Part shown: piece by piece, positions 36,463 through 45,172 of the stretch
Numbering within the stretch: the first letter of the stretch is position 1
Layout: every line of letters begins with the position of its first letter
Assembly: GCA_017938145.1 (NCBI GenBank)
Contig: JAGBCB010000023.1
Location: 19,038 to 83,037, forward strand
From: Lachnospiraceae bacterium
Lineage (GTDB): Bacteria; Bacillota; Clostridia; Lachnospirales; Lachnospiraceae
Length of the DNA: 64,000 bases
Direction of reading: 5' to 3'
Translations under genes and position numbers: made by a program
The notes under the pieces: generated by a model
Seen by the model: the letters and a program-made list of their open reading frames with translations, nothing else
What the model was told of the DNA's origin: nothing
Databases searched by the model: none

Positions 36463-37734
36463 ATGACCATTGCTGCCGTTATTGCAGAATATAACCCGTT
36501 CCACAACGGGCACGACTATATGATTCAAAAAGTAAAGGAAGAAACCAGTGCCGATTACGTAATAGCCGTTATGAGCGGCGATTTTACCCAGCGTGGCATT
36601 CCGGGCATTGCGGACAAGCACACCCGTGCCAAAATGGCCACCTCCTGCGGCGCAGACGCGGTTTTTGAGCTGCCGGTACGTTTTGCCACCGCCAGTGCAG
36701 AACTCTTCGCTACGGGGGCTGTATCGCTGTTTAACGCCCTTTCCTGTGTGGACTACCTGTGTTTTGGCAGCGAATACGGAAAATTATCCGATTTTACCAA
36801 AGCCTCCGACCTTCTTCTTAACGAACCGGAGGACTTTCAACGTGCCATTCAGAAATATTTACGGGAAGGTCTCTCCTATCCAAAGGCCTTTGCCCTGGCT
36901 GTCAAAGAATCCGGTGCCGCCTCAGACATTGAACCGGAGCTTTTGGAAAAGCCAAACAATCTGCTTGGTCTGGAATATCTGAAAGCAATAAAAAAACTGG
37001 CTTCCTCCATAAAGCCTCACACCATAACCCGCACCGGAACCGGCTATCACGACGAACACGCTGCTTTTTCCGATGACTCCGGCACCCTGATTGCCAGTGC
37101 AAGCGCTATCCGCGCCGCACTTTCCAAAGAAGCCGGAAGCATCGCCGCAGCCCAGCCATTACTTCCGGCGGAAAGCTACCGCATTTTTGCCGAAAGCTAC
37201 GGCATTTTTGCTCCGGTTACACTAAACGATTTTTCCCTGCTGCTCTCCACCCGGATTGCCGCAGAAACAAAAGATTCCCTGGCAACCTTCTTAGATGTAC
37301 CAAAAGAACTGGCCGACCGCATCTACCGCTTCCGGGATGAGTTTCTGCCGATTACGGAATTAATTGAAGCAATCAAGCATAAACAGTACACCTACGCCCG
37401 AATCAACCGGGCACTGGTGCATATTTTACTGGGCTTAAAGGAGAAAAACAGCACCTTAAGTACGCCGGATTCCGGCACTTTCCCTTCCCTGGTTCCTTAC
37501 GCCCGCCTGCTTGCCATGAAAAAAAGCGCTTCCCCTCTCATGAAAGAGATTAAGGAGCACTCCCAAATACCGGTTATTACAAAGCCGGCAGAGGCAAGAA
37601 AAGTGCTTGACGAGGATGCCCTTGCCATGTTTATGGAGGACATTGCAGCGGCAGATTTATATAATAGAATTGTCGCTTCTAAGTTTGAAACACCATTTGT
37701 TACTGATATGAAACACTCAATTGAACTCGTATAG
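36463..37734 (+). CDS. tmcAL: tRNA(Met) cytidine acetate ligase (TmcAL/YlbM)
   Basis: A 423-residue nucleotidyltransferase-fold enzyme that uses acetate and ATP to make N4-acetylcytidine at the wobble base of elongator tRNA-Met. Signatures: AVIAEYNPFHNGH (HxGH motif), VMSGDFTQRG, ELPVRFAT and CFGSEYG. GAGGAG decides the start at 36463. It stands alone between the pta promoter and a strong terminator and is the most GC-rich gene of its neighbourhood. Needing acetate, it fits next to the acetate pathway, although the order may be chance. Confidence 0.95.
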   Translation: MTIAAVIAEYNPFHNGHDYMIQKVKEETSADYVIAVMSGDFTQRGIPGIADKHTRAKMATSCGADAVFELPVRFATASAELFATGAVSLFNALSCVDYLCFGSEYGKLSDFTKASDLLLNEPEDFQRAIQKYLREGLSYPKAFALAVKESGAASDIEPELLEKPNNLLGLEYLKAIKKLASSIKPHTITRTGTGYHDEHAAFSDDSGTLIASASAIRAALSKEAGSIAAAQPLLPAESYRIFAESYGIFAPVTLNDFSLLLSTRIAAETKDSLATFLDVPKELADRIYRFRDEFLPITELIEAIKHKQYTYARINRALVHILLGLKEKNSTLSTPDSGTFPSLVPYARLLAMKKSASPLMKEIKEHSQIPVITKPAEARKVLDEDALAMFMEDIAAADLYNRIVASKFETPFVTDMKHSIELV

Positions 37735-37818
37735 CATCAAGTCAAAACCTGCAAGCATGTACAATTTGATACGGATGTGTTCTTGACAAACTGTATTTAG
37801 CTTTATTCTTTCTAAATG

Positions 37819-37901
37819 AAAAATCCCGGCTTTAAAATATATACGTGAGGAACCGTTAGCGATAGCGGGTTCCCAAGTATATATTTTAAAGCCGGGATTT
37901 T
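37819..37901. terminator. very long bidirectional terminator
   Basis: An inverted repeat of about 25 bp per arm (37819-37844 with 37876-37901) with an inner GGAACC/GGTTCC stem and A/T-runs on both ends, between the convergent tmcAL and coiled-coil genes. Confidence 0.9.
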
Positions 37902-37920
37902 ATATGTGAAAAAATAAAGC

Positions 37921-38571
37921 TTACTCAATATTGTCAAGGAATGCATCTGCATCAAAATCGTACAGGTCGTCGTCATTAGATTCCGGTTTGGACTCCTGTG
38001 CAGTCGCGGTTGGCACTTCCTGCGGAACAACCTCTTCGTTTAACTCTCTGCGGTTTTCCTGCACAATCTTTAAGTTTTCTTCTAAGGTTGTAAGCATAGC
38101 TTCGGTTTTTGCCTTGGCTTCTTCGTAGGTATATGCAATTACACGCTCTACCTCGGAAAGCATGTCATTGGTGTAGCGGAGCGCACCCATGCTGATGGTT
38201 TCTGCATCGGAGCTTGCCTGCTGGAAGATGCTGTCTGCCTGCTGGGTAGCACGGGAAACCATTTCATTTGCCTGTAAGTATGCCTGGCGCATGATTTCGC
38301 TTTCCTGAACCAGCATTTCTGCCTGACGCTTTGCGTCTGCGATGATTTTTTCTGCACGCTCTTCTGCACTGGCAATAATCTGGTCTTTGTTAGCAACTAC
38401 CTTAGCACAACGCTTGATTTCTTCCGGAATCTTTAACTTCATTTCATCCAAGATGTCATAAATTTCTTCCTTCATGACAACTACCTGAGTTGCGGAAAAG
38501 CCCTTTGGCTTACATCCCTCGATATATTCATACATTTCTTCGATTAACTGCTCAATTCTGTTCTGACTCAT
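37921..38571 (-). CDS. coiled-coil protein, DivIVA/ATPase-like, next to coaD
   Basis: A 216-residue acidic soluble protein dominated by a coiled coil (residues about 50-170) of alternating Ala/Glu/Gln heptads, ending in a Pro/Ser linker and an acidic [15 protein letters not shown] tail. The N-terminal part ([26 protein letters not shown]) is well conserved among Clostridia. It resembles DivIVA-type scaffold proteins, but the family is unnamed. ATGA overlap with coaD shows translational coupling. Confidence 0.75.
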   Translation of the reverse strand: MSQNRIEQLIEEMYEYIEGCKPKGFSATQVVVMKEEIYDILDEMKLKIPEEIKRCAKVVANKDQIIASAEERAEKIIADAKRQAEMLVQESEIMRQAYLQANEMVSRATQQADSIFQQASSDAETISMGALRYTNDMLSEVERVIAYTYEEAKAKTEAMLTTLEENLKIVQENRRELNEEVVPQEVPTATAQESKPESNDDDLYDFDADAFLDNIE

Positions 38572-39056
38572 GGACTAATCCTCCCTGCCTTCTTATATAT
38601 ATCGTCTACGATGGATTCCGGTACAAACTGACTGATGTCACCGCCATAGGATGCAATTTCACGCACGATGCTGGAACTTACGTAGGAATATTCTACACTT
38701 GTAGTTAAAAATATAGTATCCACAAAAGGATTTAATTTATGGTTGGTCTGGGCAATCTGCAGTTCGTACTCAAAGTCGGTTACCGCTCTGAGACCACGGA
38801 CCAAAACGCTGGCTCCTTTTTCTTTTGCAAAATCTACCGTTAAACCGTCAAATGCTGCTATCTCAACATTTGGTAAATCTTTGGTGACACGCTGAAGCAG
38901 CTCCACTCTTTCTTCCATGGAAAACATCGGCTTTTTTGCACCGTTTATCAGTACGCCGATAATCAGCTTGTCTACCAATTTGGAGGCCCGGAGGATAATA
39001 TCCAGATGGCCCTGGGTTACCGGGTCAAAGCTACCCGGATAAATCCCGATTCTCAT
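38568..39056 (-). CDS. coaD: phosphopantetheine adenylyltransferase
   Basis: A 162-residue enzyme for the fourth step of coenzyme A synthesis. Signatures: [15 protein letters not shown] with the T/HxGH motif, and the ISSSxxR-like [10 protein letters not shown]. Length normal. GGAG upstream; 28 bases after rsmD and overlapping the coiled-coil gene by 4 bases (ATGA). Confidence 0.97.
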   Translation of the reverse strand: MRIGIYPGSFDPVTQGHLDIILRASKLVDKLIIGVLINGAKKPMFSMEERVELLQRVTKDLPNVEIAAFDGLTVDFAKEKGASVLVRGLRAVTDFEYELQIAQTNHKLNPFVDTIFLTTSVEYSYVSSSIVREIASYGGDISQFVPESIVDDIYKKAGRISP

Positions 39057-39084
39057 AGTTACATCTCCATTCTATTTTGCCGGC

Positions 39085-39654
39085 TTATGCAGGCACGTTT
39101 TCCTGCGTCTGAATAAACACATGCCGGTTGTTTTTATAATTTTTTTCGCGGTAAACCTCAAAGCCAAGTTCCTCCACATAGGAAAAATCGGTTTGTATGG
39201 AAGCTTCTGCTACGATGATGGTATCTTCATTTACCAGACAAGAACCGGAAAGCTGTTGTAAAACCTTCTTTTCCAGTTCATTATCGTACGGCGGGTCCAT
39301 GAAGATAATGTCAAAAGCCTTACCCTCGGATTCCAGTTTTGGAATTGCAGCAAATACATCCATAGAAAGAAGTCTTGCTTCTTCGGTAAGCTTAGTGGTT
39401 TTCAAATTTTCTTTAATGCAGGCCAGGGATTCAGCACTTTGCTCGACCATTACCACGTCTTTTGCCCCGCGGCTTAATGCCTCAATACCGATGGCACCGC
39501 TGCCGCTGAATAAATCCAGAAAACGGCAATCCGCCAGATACGGATTTAAGATATTAAATAAGGTTTCTTTGGTGCGGTCCTGGGTTGGGCGGACTGCCAT
39601 GCCCGGCACAGTTTTTAAAATCAAATGACGTCTGGAACCGGCAATCACTCTCAT
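39085..39654 (-). CDS. rsmD: 16S rRNA (guanine-N2) methyltransferase RsmD
   Basis: A 189-residue SAM-dependent methyltransferase for 16S rRNA guanine 966. Motif I is FLDLFSGSGAIGIEA and the catalytic motif IV is MDPPY; RPTQDRTKETLFNIL is typical of the family. AAAGGGG upstream. First gene of rsmD-coaD-coiled-coil; a candidate promoter (TTGAAT, 17 bases, TAAACT on the minus strand) lies at 39735-39707. Confidence 0.96.
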   Translation of the reverse strand: MRVIAGSRRHLILKTVPGMAVRPTQDRTKETLFNILNPYLADCRFLDLFSGSGAIGIEALSRGAKDVVMVEQSAESLACIKENLKTTKLTEEARLLSMDVFAAIPKLESEGKAFDIIFMDPPYDNELEKKVLQQLSGSCLVNEDTIIVAEASIQTDFSYVEELGFEVYREKNYKNNRHVFIQTQENVPA

Positions 39655-39764
39655 GATACATTCCCCTTTAGCTGCTTAATAAAAAACATTCTTCTACATC
39701 TATTCTAGTTTAGCCTATCTTGTCATGAAATTCAACCTTTTATTCAAAAAAACTTAGAATTTAC

Positions 39765-39803
39765 CAAAAAAATAAAGAAAAGGCACCGCTATACCGCGAT
39801 GCC
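39765..39803 (-). terminator. intrinsic terminator of the SASP gene
   Basis: On the minus strand GGCATCGC (39803-39796) pairs with GCGGTGCC (39789-39782) with one mismatch, followed by a T-rich tract at 39781-39765. Confidence 0.75.
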
Positions 39804-39851
39804 CCTTCTTCTCTCTCACCTGAATTAGTCTTTACAGAACAGTAGTAAAAA

Positions 39852-40052
39852 CTACTTACCTGCCATGGACTCTTCCTGACGCTTAATCATCTTACGAACC
39901 ATTTCGCCACCAACGGAACCGTTCTGAGCGCTGGTAAGGTTACCATTGTAACCGTTTGTTAAAGGCACACCAAGCTCACTTGCAACTTCCATTTTGAATC
40001 TGTTCATAGCGTCCTTTGCTTCAGGAACTTCTACACGATTTCTACTAGACAT
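39852..40052 (-). CDS. alpha/beta-type small acid-soluble spore protein
   Basis: A 66-residue SASP that coats and protects DNA in the dormant spore. It shows the germination protease region KMEVASELGVPL and the DNA-binding block GNLTSAQNGSVGGEMVRKMI. GGAGG upstream. An AATACTA-like -10 at 40095-40101 (minus strand) could be a sigma-G promoter. The gene shows that the organism makes endospores. Confidence 0.95.
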   Translation of the reverse strand: MSSRNRVEVPEAKDAMNRFKMEVASELGVPLTNGYNGNLTSAQNGSVGGEMVRKMIKRQEESMAGK

Positions 40053-40148
40053 CTTTCATACCTCCAAAATAATTTTGTTTTGATGTTACGCTAGTAGTAT
40101 TTGCAAAAGTTCTTTTAATACACTGGTAGTTTTTTCTAATATGGATTT

Positions 40149-40412
40149 TTAATTATTATATTTCCGTATCATTTTAATAATGTAACAGATAGCGGAAATT
40201 CCGGCAAATACACCGGCATAAATCAGCATATGCTCAAAATCGAATTTCAGAAAAAAGCCGGAGCTGTTTACAAAGGATACGCCTCTGACAAAAACCAGAC
40301 TTAAAACAAGCATAAGAAACAAAGAATATCCATAGGTTCCTGCCACAGTCAGCAAAAAGAAAACGATATCCTTAACAACACTTCTCGGTTCAAATTTTGA
40401 ATTTTTAGCCAT
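40149..40412 (-). CDS. small two-segment membrane protein
   Basis: An 87-residue protein with two or three hydrophobic segments (about 17-42 and 60-80) and charged ends. I do not recognise a family. It lies 6 bases after a GH43 gene and is the last gene of the arabinan locus, so it is probably co-transcribed. Confidence 0.65.
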   Translation of the reverse strand: MAKNSKFEPRSVVKDIVFFLLTVAGTYGYSLFLMLVLSLVFVRGVSFVNSSGFFLKFDFEHMLIYAGVFAGISAICYIIKMIRKYNN

Positions 40413-40418
40413 AAAAAC

Positions 40419-41753
40419 CTACTTTCTCTTTAACCACACAGCATGATTGTTTGCCAAATATCCGCTGACAAATTCGCATTCACCGCCGTTTTCGTAGTCA
40501 AAAGCCGTGCCGGTAACACCGCAGATGAAATCTGCAGGAAATGTTCCGGTAACACTTTCTTTGATTTTATTATTAAAATTAGAAAATTCGATGATTTCCC
40601 ATGTACTTCCGTCCTGCTTCCAAGCTGTTCTCTGTTCTGCGGTTACTTCTGCAGCAGACGGCTCCTCCGTATACAGCTCCGGTGCAAATACCGGCCATCC
40701 GTCCACAAAATACATACGGCGCACTGCCATGTAGTGCATGAAAAATGTCATACGGTCTCCCGGCTTATCGGAACCGTGATGTAAATTCCAAGCACCGTCT
40801 CTTACATGATGTACGAAAAAGTACTTATCCCATGGTTCATGATAGAACGGAACACCGTGGCCCGGACCGCGGAAGCCGCCAAACTGCCACGGGTCATCGT
40901 CCTTTTTGTTCGGACTAGTATAAGGATTGGAAGCCTCAAATTTATAACTGCCTGCCAGTTTCTGACCAAGGGAAACGCCGTCCAAGCTCTTGCCTTCTCT
41001 GTCAAGATAAGGACCTTCCACATAATCACTGACACCCACACGGATATCATAATCGTCACCCAGCCAGCCATAGGAAAGGAACAGATAATACTTATCTTCC
41101 ACTCTCATTACCGCAGCACCTTCCGGTCCGTCAATGTAGGAATCCTTTGGTTTCACTGCAATCCTGGTACCTAAATCCTTAGCCTCACAGTTTAAGCATA
41201 AACCGTTGGCAGGGTCTAATTCTTTTACAAAAATTCCGCCAAAGAAAGAACCGTAAATTAAATATTTTCTGCCGTCTGCAGTGTCTACCACGTGGGCATC
41301 AATGGCATTCGGTTCCGCATCGGTGGTGCCCCAGGTATCCGCTACTACACCACGGTTTTCAAAAGGTCCCTCCGGCTTATCCGCTACTGCCAGCCAAATG
41401 CGGGATTCGGAGCTTCCAAAACCCTTGGTGGCAGAATAATACATACGGTATTCACCGTTTACATACTCGGTATATGGTGCCCAGAAGCCCTTTGTCGGAG
41501 GAAACTCACCGTTGTCCCGGCCCTCTGCAATAGCAGCCTCAGATAAGGCCATGCCTACATATTCAAAATCCACCATATCCTTACTCCGACGGATTTGAAT
41601 TCCCTGACAGTAAGGTGTAGTAATACCGCCATCTGTGGAATAGGAGTAACAATAGCCGCTGACAGGATCATACATCATGCCCGGGTCGTGGGACTCGAAG
41701 CAGGGATTTTCTATTCTGCTGTGTAAATTTAACATAAAACCGGGGTTACGCAT
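40419..41753 (-). CDS. GH43 family glycosidase, cytoplasmic
   Basis: A 444-residue five-bladed propeller enzyme. The catalytic base is in SHDPGMMYD (Asp23), and the acid is probably in DGPEGAAV; GHGVPF supplies the metal-binding His. No signal peptide, so it works on imported arabino-oligosaccharides. The start at 41753 follows AGGAGG; the frame is open further but runs through a terminator. A C-terminal beta domain of about 100 residues is present. Confidence 0.85.
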   Translation of the reverse strand: MRNPGFMLNLHSRIENPCFESHDPGMMYDPVSGYCYSYSTDGGITTPYCQGIQIRRSKDMVDFEYVGMALSEAAIAEGRDNGEFPPTKGFWAPYTEYVNGEYRMYYSATKGFGSSESRIWLAVADKPEGPFENRGVVADTWGTTDAEPNAIDAHVVDTADGRKYLIYGSFFGGIFVKELDPANGLCLNCEAKDLGTRIAVKPKDSYIDGPEGAAVMRVEDKYYLFLSYGWLGDDYDIRVGVSDYVEGPYLDREGKSLDGVSLGQKLAGSYKFEASNPYTSPNKKDDDPWQFGGFRGPGHGVPFYHEPWDKYFFVHHVRDGAWNLHHGSDKPGDRMTFFMHYMAVRRMYFVDGWPVFAPELYTEEPSAAEVTAEQRTAWKQDGSTWEIIEFSNFNNKIKESVTGTFPADFICGVTGTAFDYENGGECEFVSGYLANNHAVWLKRK

Positions 41754-41776
41754 ACTATATAATACCTCCTGTATTT

Positions 41777-41810
41777 TACAAAAAGGGTGTGCTATTGCTA
41801 ACACACCCTT
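41777..41810 (-). terminator. intrinsic terminator after the GH43 lipoprotein gene
   Basis: On the minus strand AAGGGTGTG (41810-41802) pairs with CACACCCTT (41791-41783), followed by a short T-tract. It begins 5 bases after the stop codon at 41816. Confidence 0.75.
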
Positions 41811-41815
41811 ATGAA

Positions 41816-43894
41816 TTATTCTGTCATCTTGCTGCCCCAAAGGGTAAGCTGATTTTCTTTACCAAGTCCGGTAAAAACAAAAGTTTTTCTGGACAGGTTT
41901 TCTACATTCATTTCTAATGCAACACCACTGTAAGTAACACCGTTTAAGGTAACATTGATGTAAGAGGTGCCCTCCTCTAAGGACCAGGAACCTTCATAGT
42001 AACCGGTTACGGTTCCATCTGCATTTAAGGAAATTGCTTCCGGTGTCTTTACATCTAAGTTTTCGTAATCAATATCCAGTTCATGAAGAATAACTTCGTA
42101 CTTACCTGCTACATTTTCTACGGTACATACGGAATCATCCAGTTTTTCATCCGTGGTCTGATACGGAGCAGCCACCAGCCAGCCTTCCTTGTTTAAGAAG
42201 AGCTGATGAACTCTTACGCTGTGTCCTTCGGAACCATCGGTAGTTCTGGTATGGTAAACGATATGTGCTCTGCCGTCATCGTCTACAAATGCAGAGTTAT
42301 GACCCTGGGCAACCTCGCCTACACTAAAGGTTCTCCACTGGTAACCGCCGAACAAACGGACACCCTTGTTTGCCTGATTATAGTTAAATACATATTTATC
42401 AAATAAAGAACTGTTACCTAAGGCATCTGCATAAGGACCATCCGGATTGTTGCTGCGGTATACACGCACATTATAACCGCTCTTTGCCTCTAAGCCGCCG
42501 TAAGAAATAAACAGCCAGTAATAATCGCCAATTTTTTCGATGTAACTTGCTTCGCCGGATACATACTTACCGCCGGCAATCTTCTTACCAAAATATGCAT
42601 CGGAATGCTCATGGGTTTCGTAAGTTACACTGTAGTCACGAAGACCGGTCTGCTCATCCAATTCTAAAATAAAAATACCGCCGGACCAGGAACCATAAGC
42701 CATCCATAAGTTTCCTTCGTCATCATAAAATACGGTTGGGTCGATACAGTTTGGCCAAGCATCGCCCCACTTGCCATTCTTAATACCCTGCTTGATGTAG
42801 CGGTCCGGAAGTGTGGTTGTTCCAAGCACTTCGTCTGCATCAGTCTGAGTCCAGTCTTCTGCAGTGAAACCACCGTATACAACGCTTCCTGCATATTCAA
42901 AAGGACCGGTAGCAGAATCGGAAGTTAACATTACAATATTAGACTTCCAGGTATCACCGTTAGCGCTTAAGTAATAGCAGTATTTACCCATAGCCTCGTT
43001 ATAAATCATATCAGGAGCCCAAAGATATCCATACCAGGAACCGGAATCCTTATTCCACTCTTTGATTTTATCTCTGGTTGCATTATCAAATGCATTACGC
43101 CATGCATTGTCCTGATTAGTCCAGTTAAGAAGATCCTTTGTGGAACTCATAGTCATATGGGTACCATAAATATAATAGGTGCCGTCCACATCCTTAAAAA
43201 TGGATGGGTCATGACAGGTAGTACGCTTTGCACCAACATATTCGCTCAGACCAAACTTGCCTTTTTCCATACCAAGACTTAAATCTACAATGGCACGGAC
43301 CATTACTCTCTGACCACCATACATAAATTCTACATATGGGCGGAGGGTAACCGTTTTATTGGTCTTTACCACAGAAATCTTCTCTGTTGTTTTTGTTCCG
43401 TTATATGGGTCTGCACTGTATTCCGGCGCTGTATCGGCAGGTACTTCTCCTGTTACCGGGAAAGTAGAGTCATTACCGATTAATTCACCATGAATTTCAT
43501 AGCTTTCACCAAAGAATACCTGCGGAAGCTCTGTCGGCATAGAAAGTGTATTTGCCGCCACCAGACCGGCGGTGTTTTTGTATTCGATGGTGGACTTATT
43601 TACTACATATAACTCGTGATTATTTTCAATCTGAATCGTATAGTAGACTTTTTCTCCTGCTTCATAAGAAGTCTTATTGGTAGACACGGTGATGGAAATC
43701 ATGTCCTCTGTCATGGTATTGGTTGTACCCTCATCCACTGCAGGAGCTGCTTCTGTCGGTTCCGGAGTTACTGTCGCATCGGCTACTCCTGCCTCCGGTG
43801 TCGGTGTTACATCTGTCTGAGTGTCACCGCCGCAGGCCGCAAGAGCCACGCAAAAACTTGTTGCCAAAAGAATGCCTAAAAATTTCTTCTTCAT
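41816..43894 (-). CDS. GH43 arabinanase-like lipoprotein
   Basis: A 692-residue extracellular lipoprotein (lipobox LAAC, Cys21) with a Pro/Thr/Ala linker to about residue 57, an Ig-like domain (about 60-210) and a GH43 propeller. Catalytic residues are visible in CHDPSIF (Asp229), CIDPTVF (Asp385) and SGEASYI (Glu448), with GHNSAF for the metal His. A C-terminal beta domain follows. The pattern is that of endo-1,5-alpha-arabinanases with an extra C-terminal domain. It is the only enzyme of the locus placed outside the cell and so should start arabinan breakdown. GGAGG upstream. Confidence 0.88.
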   Translation of the reverse strand: MKKKFLGILLATSFCVALAACGGDTQTDVTPTPEAGVADATVTPEPTEAAPAVDEGTTNTMTEDMISITVSTNKTSYEAGEKVYYTIQIENNHELYVVNKSTIEYKNTAGLVAANTLSMPTELPQVFFGESYEIHGELIGNDSTFPVTGEVPADTAPEYSADPYNGTKTTEKISVVKTNKTVTLRPYVEFMYGGQRVMVRAIVDLSLGMEKGKFGLSEYVGAKRTTCHDPSIFKDVDGTYYIYGTHMTMSSTKDLLNWTNQDNAWRNAFDNATRDKIKEWNKDSGSWYGYLWAPDMIYNEAMGKYCYYLSANGDTWKSNIVMLTSDSATGPFEYAGSVVYGGFTAEDWTQTDADEVLGTTTLPDRYIKQGIKNGKWGDAWPNCIDPTVFYDDEGNLWMAYGSWSGGIFILELDEQTGLRDYSVTYETHEHSDAYFGKKIAGGKYVSGEASYIEKIGDYYWLFISYGGLEAKSGYNVRVYRSNNPDGPYADALGNSSLFDKYVFNYNQANKGVRLFGGYQWRTFSVGEVAQGHNSAFVDDDGRAHIVYHTRTTDGSEGHSVRVHQLFLNKEGWLVAAPYQTTDEKLDDSVCTVENVAGKYEVILHELDIDYENLDVKTPEAISLNADGTVTGYYEGSWSLEEGTSYINVTLNGVTYSGVALEMNVENLSRKTFVFTGLGKENQLTLWGSKMTE

Positions 43895-43903
43895 AAAATC
43901 CTC

Positions 43904-44887
43904 CTAGAATTTTACCATGTTGTTATAGTCAAATACCGGATAACCCTTTTCATCCCAGGTCACGTTCATCAACATAGCATGACGGTTCGGGTCATACAGC
44001 GGATCGCCTTCGATTTCAAGATAGGTTCTGGCATGGAATACGCATACATCCTTACCGTTTTCGTCCTTGGTAAAGCTGTTGTGACCAGGACCGTAGAAGC
44101 CCTTTTCTCTATCGGAACGAAGCACCGGATAACGCTCCTTCTTCCAAGCCTTAGGGTCTAAGATATCGTCGTTTTCATCGATACTCATTAAGCCTACGCA
44201 GTAGCACTCACCTGTTGCACTGGCAGAATATGCCATGAAGATGCGACCGTCATGCTTTACAATTGCCGGACCTTCGTTTACCCAGATATCTACTCGCTCC
44301 CAGTCGTAATCCGGAGTGGTAAGAAGCACCTGTGCGGTTGCAAGCTTGGTTGCGGATTCCATCTTTGCTATGTACAGGTTGGAAATCTGAATACCAACGC
44401 TAACCTTTTCTGCCCAGATGTAGTAATACTCGCCCTTGTTTTCAAAAATGGTAGCATCCAGAGAAAATGCTTCGAAAGAATAAATATCATCATCGCTGCG
44501 CTGCATCTTGCCTTTTTCTACCCAAGGACCTGCCATCGGGTCATCACTCTGGCACTCTAATACGAACGGACGGATTTTCCACATATCGTCCTGCTCTCCT
44601 GCCGCAAAATAAATATACCACTTTCCGAATAAAAAGTGAAGCTCCGGAGCCCAGATATGACGGCTCATTTCGCCGGATTCATGCTTGGTCCAAACTACGG
44701 TTTCTTCTGCATCACGCAGACCGTTTAAGGTGGACGCCTTTCTTAAAATAATTTTATCATAAGCCGGAACGGATGCTGTAAAATAGTAGCTTCCGTCTGT
44801 ATGCTTATACACATACGGGTCGGCACGTTGTTCAATCCATGGAATGTTAAAGTCTGTTAATACTCCGTTTCTTCTTGCTTCTGCCAT
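43904..44887 (-). CDS. GH43 family glycosidase (arabinofuranosidase-like)
   Basis: A 327-residue single-domain GH43 enzyme without signal peptide. The base is in QRADPYVYK (Asp23), the second Asp in SLDATIF and the acid in NEGPAIV; GPGHNSF supplies the metal His. It probably takes single arabinose units from imported oligomers. GGAGG sets the start at 44887. Nine bases separate it from the GH43 lipoprotein. Confidence 0.88.
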   Translation of the reverse strand: MAEARRNGVLTDFNIPWIEQRADPYVYKHTDGSYYFTASVPAYDKIILRKASTLNGLRDAEETVVWTKHESGEMSRHIWAPELHFLFGKWYIYFAAGEQDDMWKIRPFVLECQSDDPMAGPWVEKGKMQRSDDDIYSFEAFSLDATIFENKGEYYYIWAEKVSVGIQISNLYIAKMESATKLATAQVLLTTPDYDWERVDIWVNEGPAIVKHDGRIFMAYSASATGECYCVGLMSIDENDDILDPKAWKKERYPVLRSDREKGFYGPGHNSFTKDENGKDVCVFHARTYLEIEGDPLYDPNRHAMLMNVTWDEKGYPVFDYNNMVKF

Positions 44888-44912
44888 TTTTTTATCCTCC
44901 CTGTTTTCCGGA

Positions 44913-44957
44913 GGAAAATGCCCGCCCGCATGCGGGCAGAGGATTTTTCCTCCTGAA
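44913..44957 (-). repeat. GC-rich stem-loop in the leader of the GH43 pair
   Basis: Nested pairing of GGAGGAAAA with TTTTCCTCC and of TGCCCGC with GCGGGCA, about 30 bases before the start of the GH43 gene. It could be an attenuator or mRNA stabiliser. Confidence 0.55.
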
Positions 44958-45064
44958 ATAATCAATTTAACTTTCCCTCTACAGTTTGTGTTCAAATACA
45001 CATATTGCACCACTGATGATTTTTTCACCAGTACTGTCATATCTGCATTTGACTCTCTTTAAGG

Positions 45065-45104
45065 AAAAAGCCGCTCCGGATTCGAAATCCGTTTCCGGAG
45101 CGGC
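45065..45104 (-). terminator. intrinsic terminator ending the large arabinan operon
   Basis: An 11-bp perfect stem (45104-45094 with 45080-45070 on the minus strand) followed by TTTTT. It separates the 17-kb operon from the GH43 pair. Confidence 0.9.
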
Positions 45105-45109
45105 CATAT

Positions 45110-45165
45110 TCACTTAACTTTTACTCAACTTTTTACTTTAAACTTTTACTTTAACTTTGTAATCC
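45110..45165 (-). repeat. short AGTAAAAGTT-type tandem repeats
   Basis: On the minus strand about four imperfect copies of an 11-12-base unit (AGTAAAAGTT with varied ends) lie between the stop codon of the modular lipoprotein and its terminator. The unit resembles repeats beside the ArsR-type regulator gene. Confidence 0.6.
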
Positions 45166-45172
45166 GTAGGGA

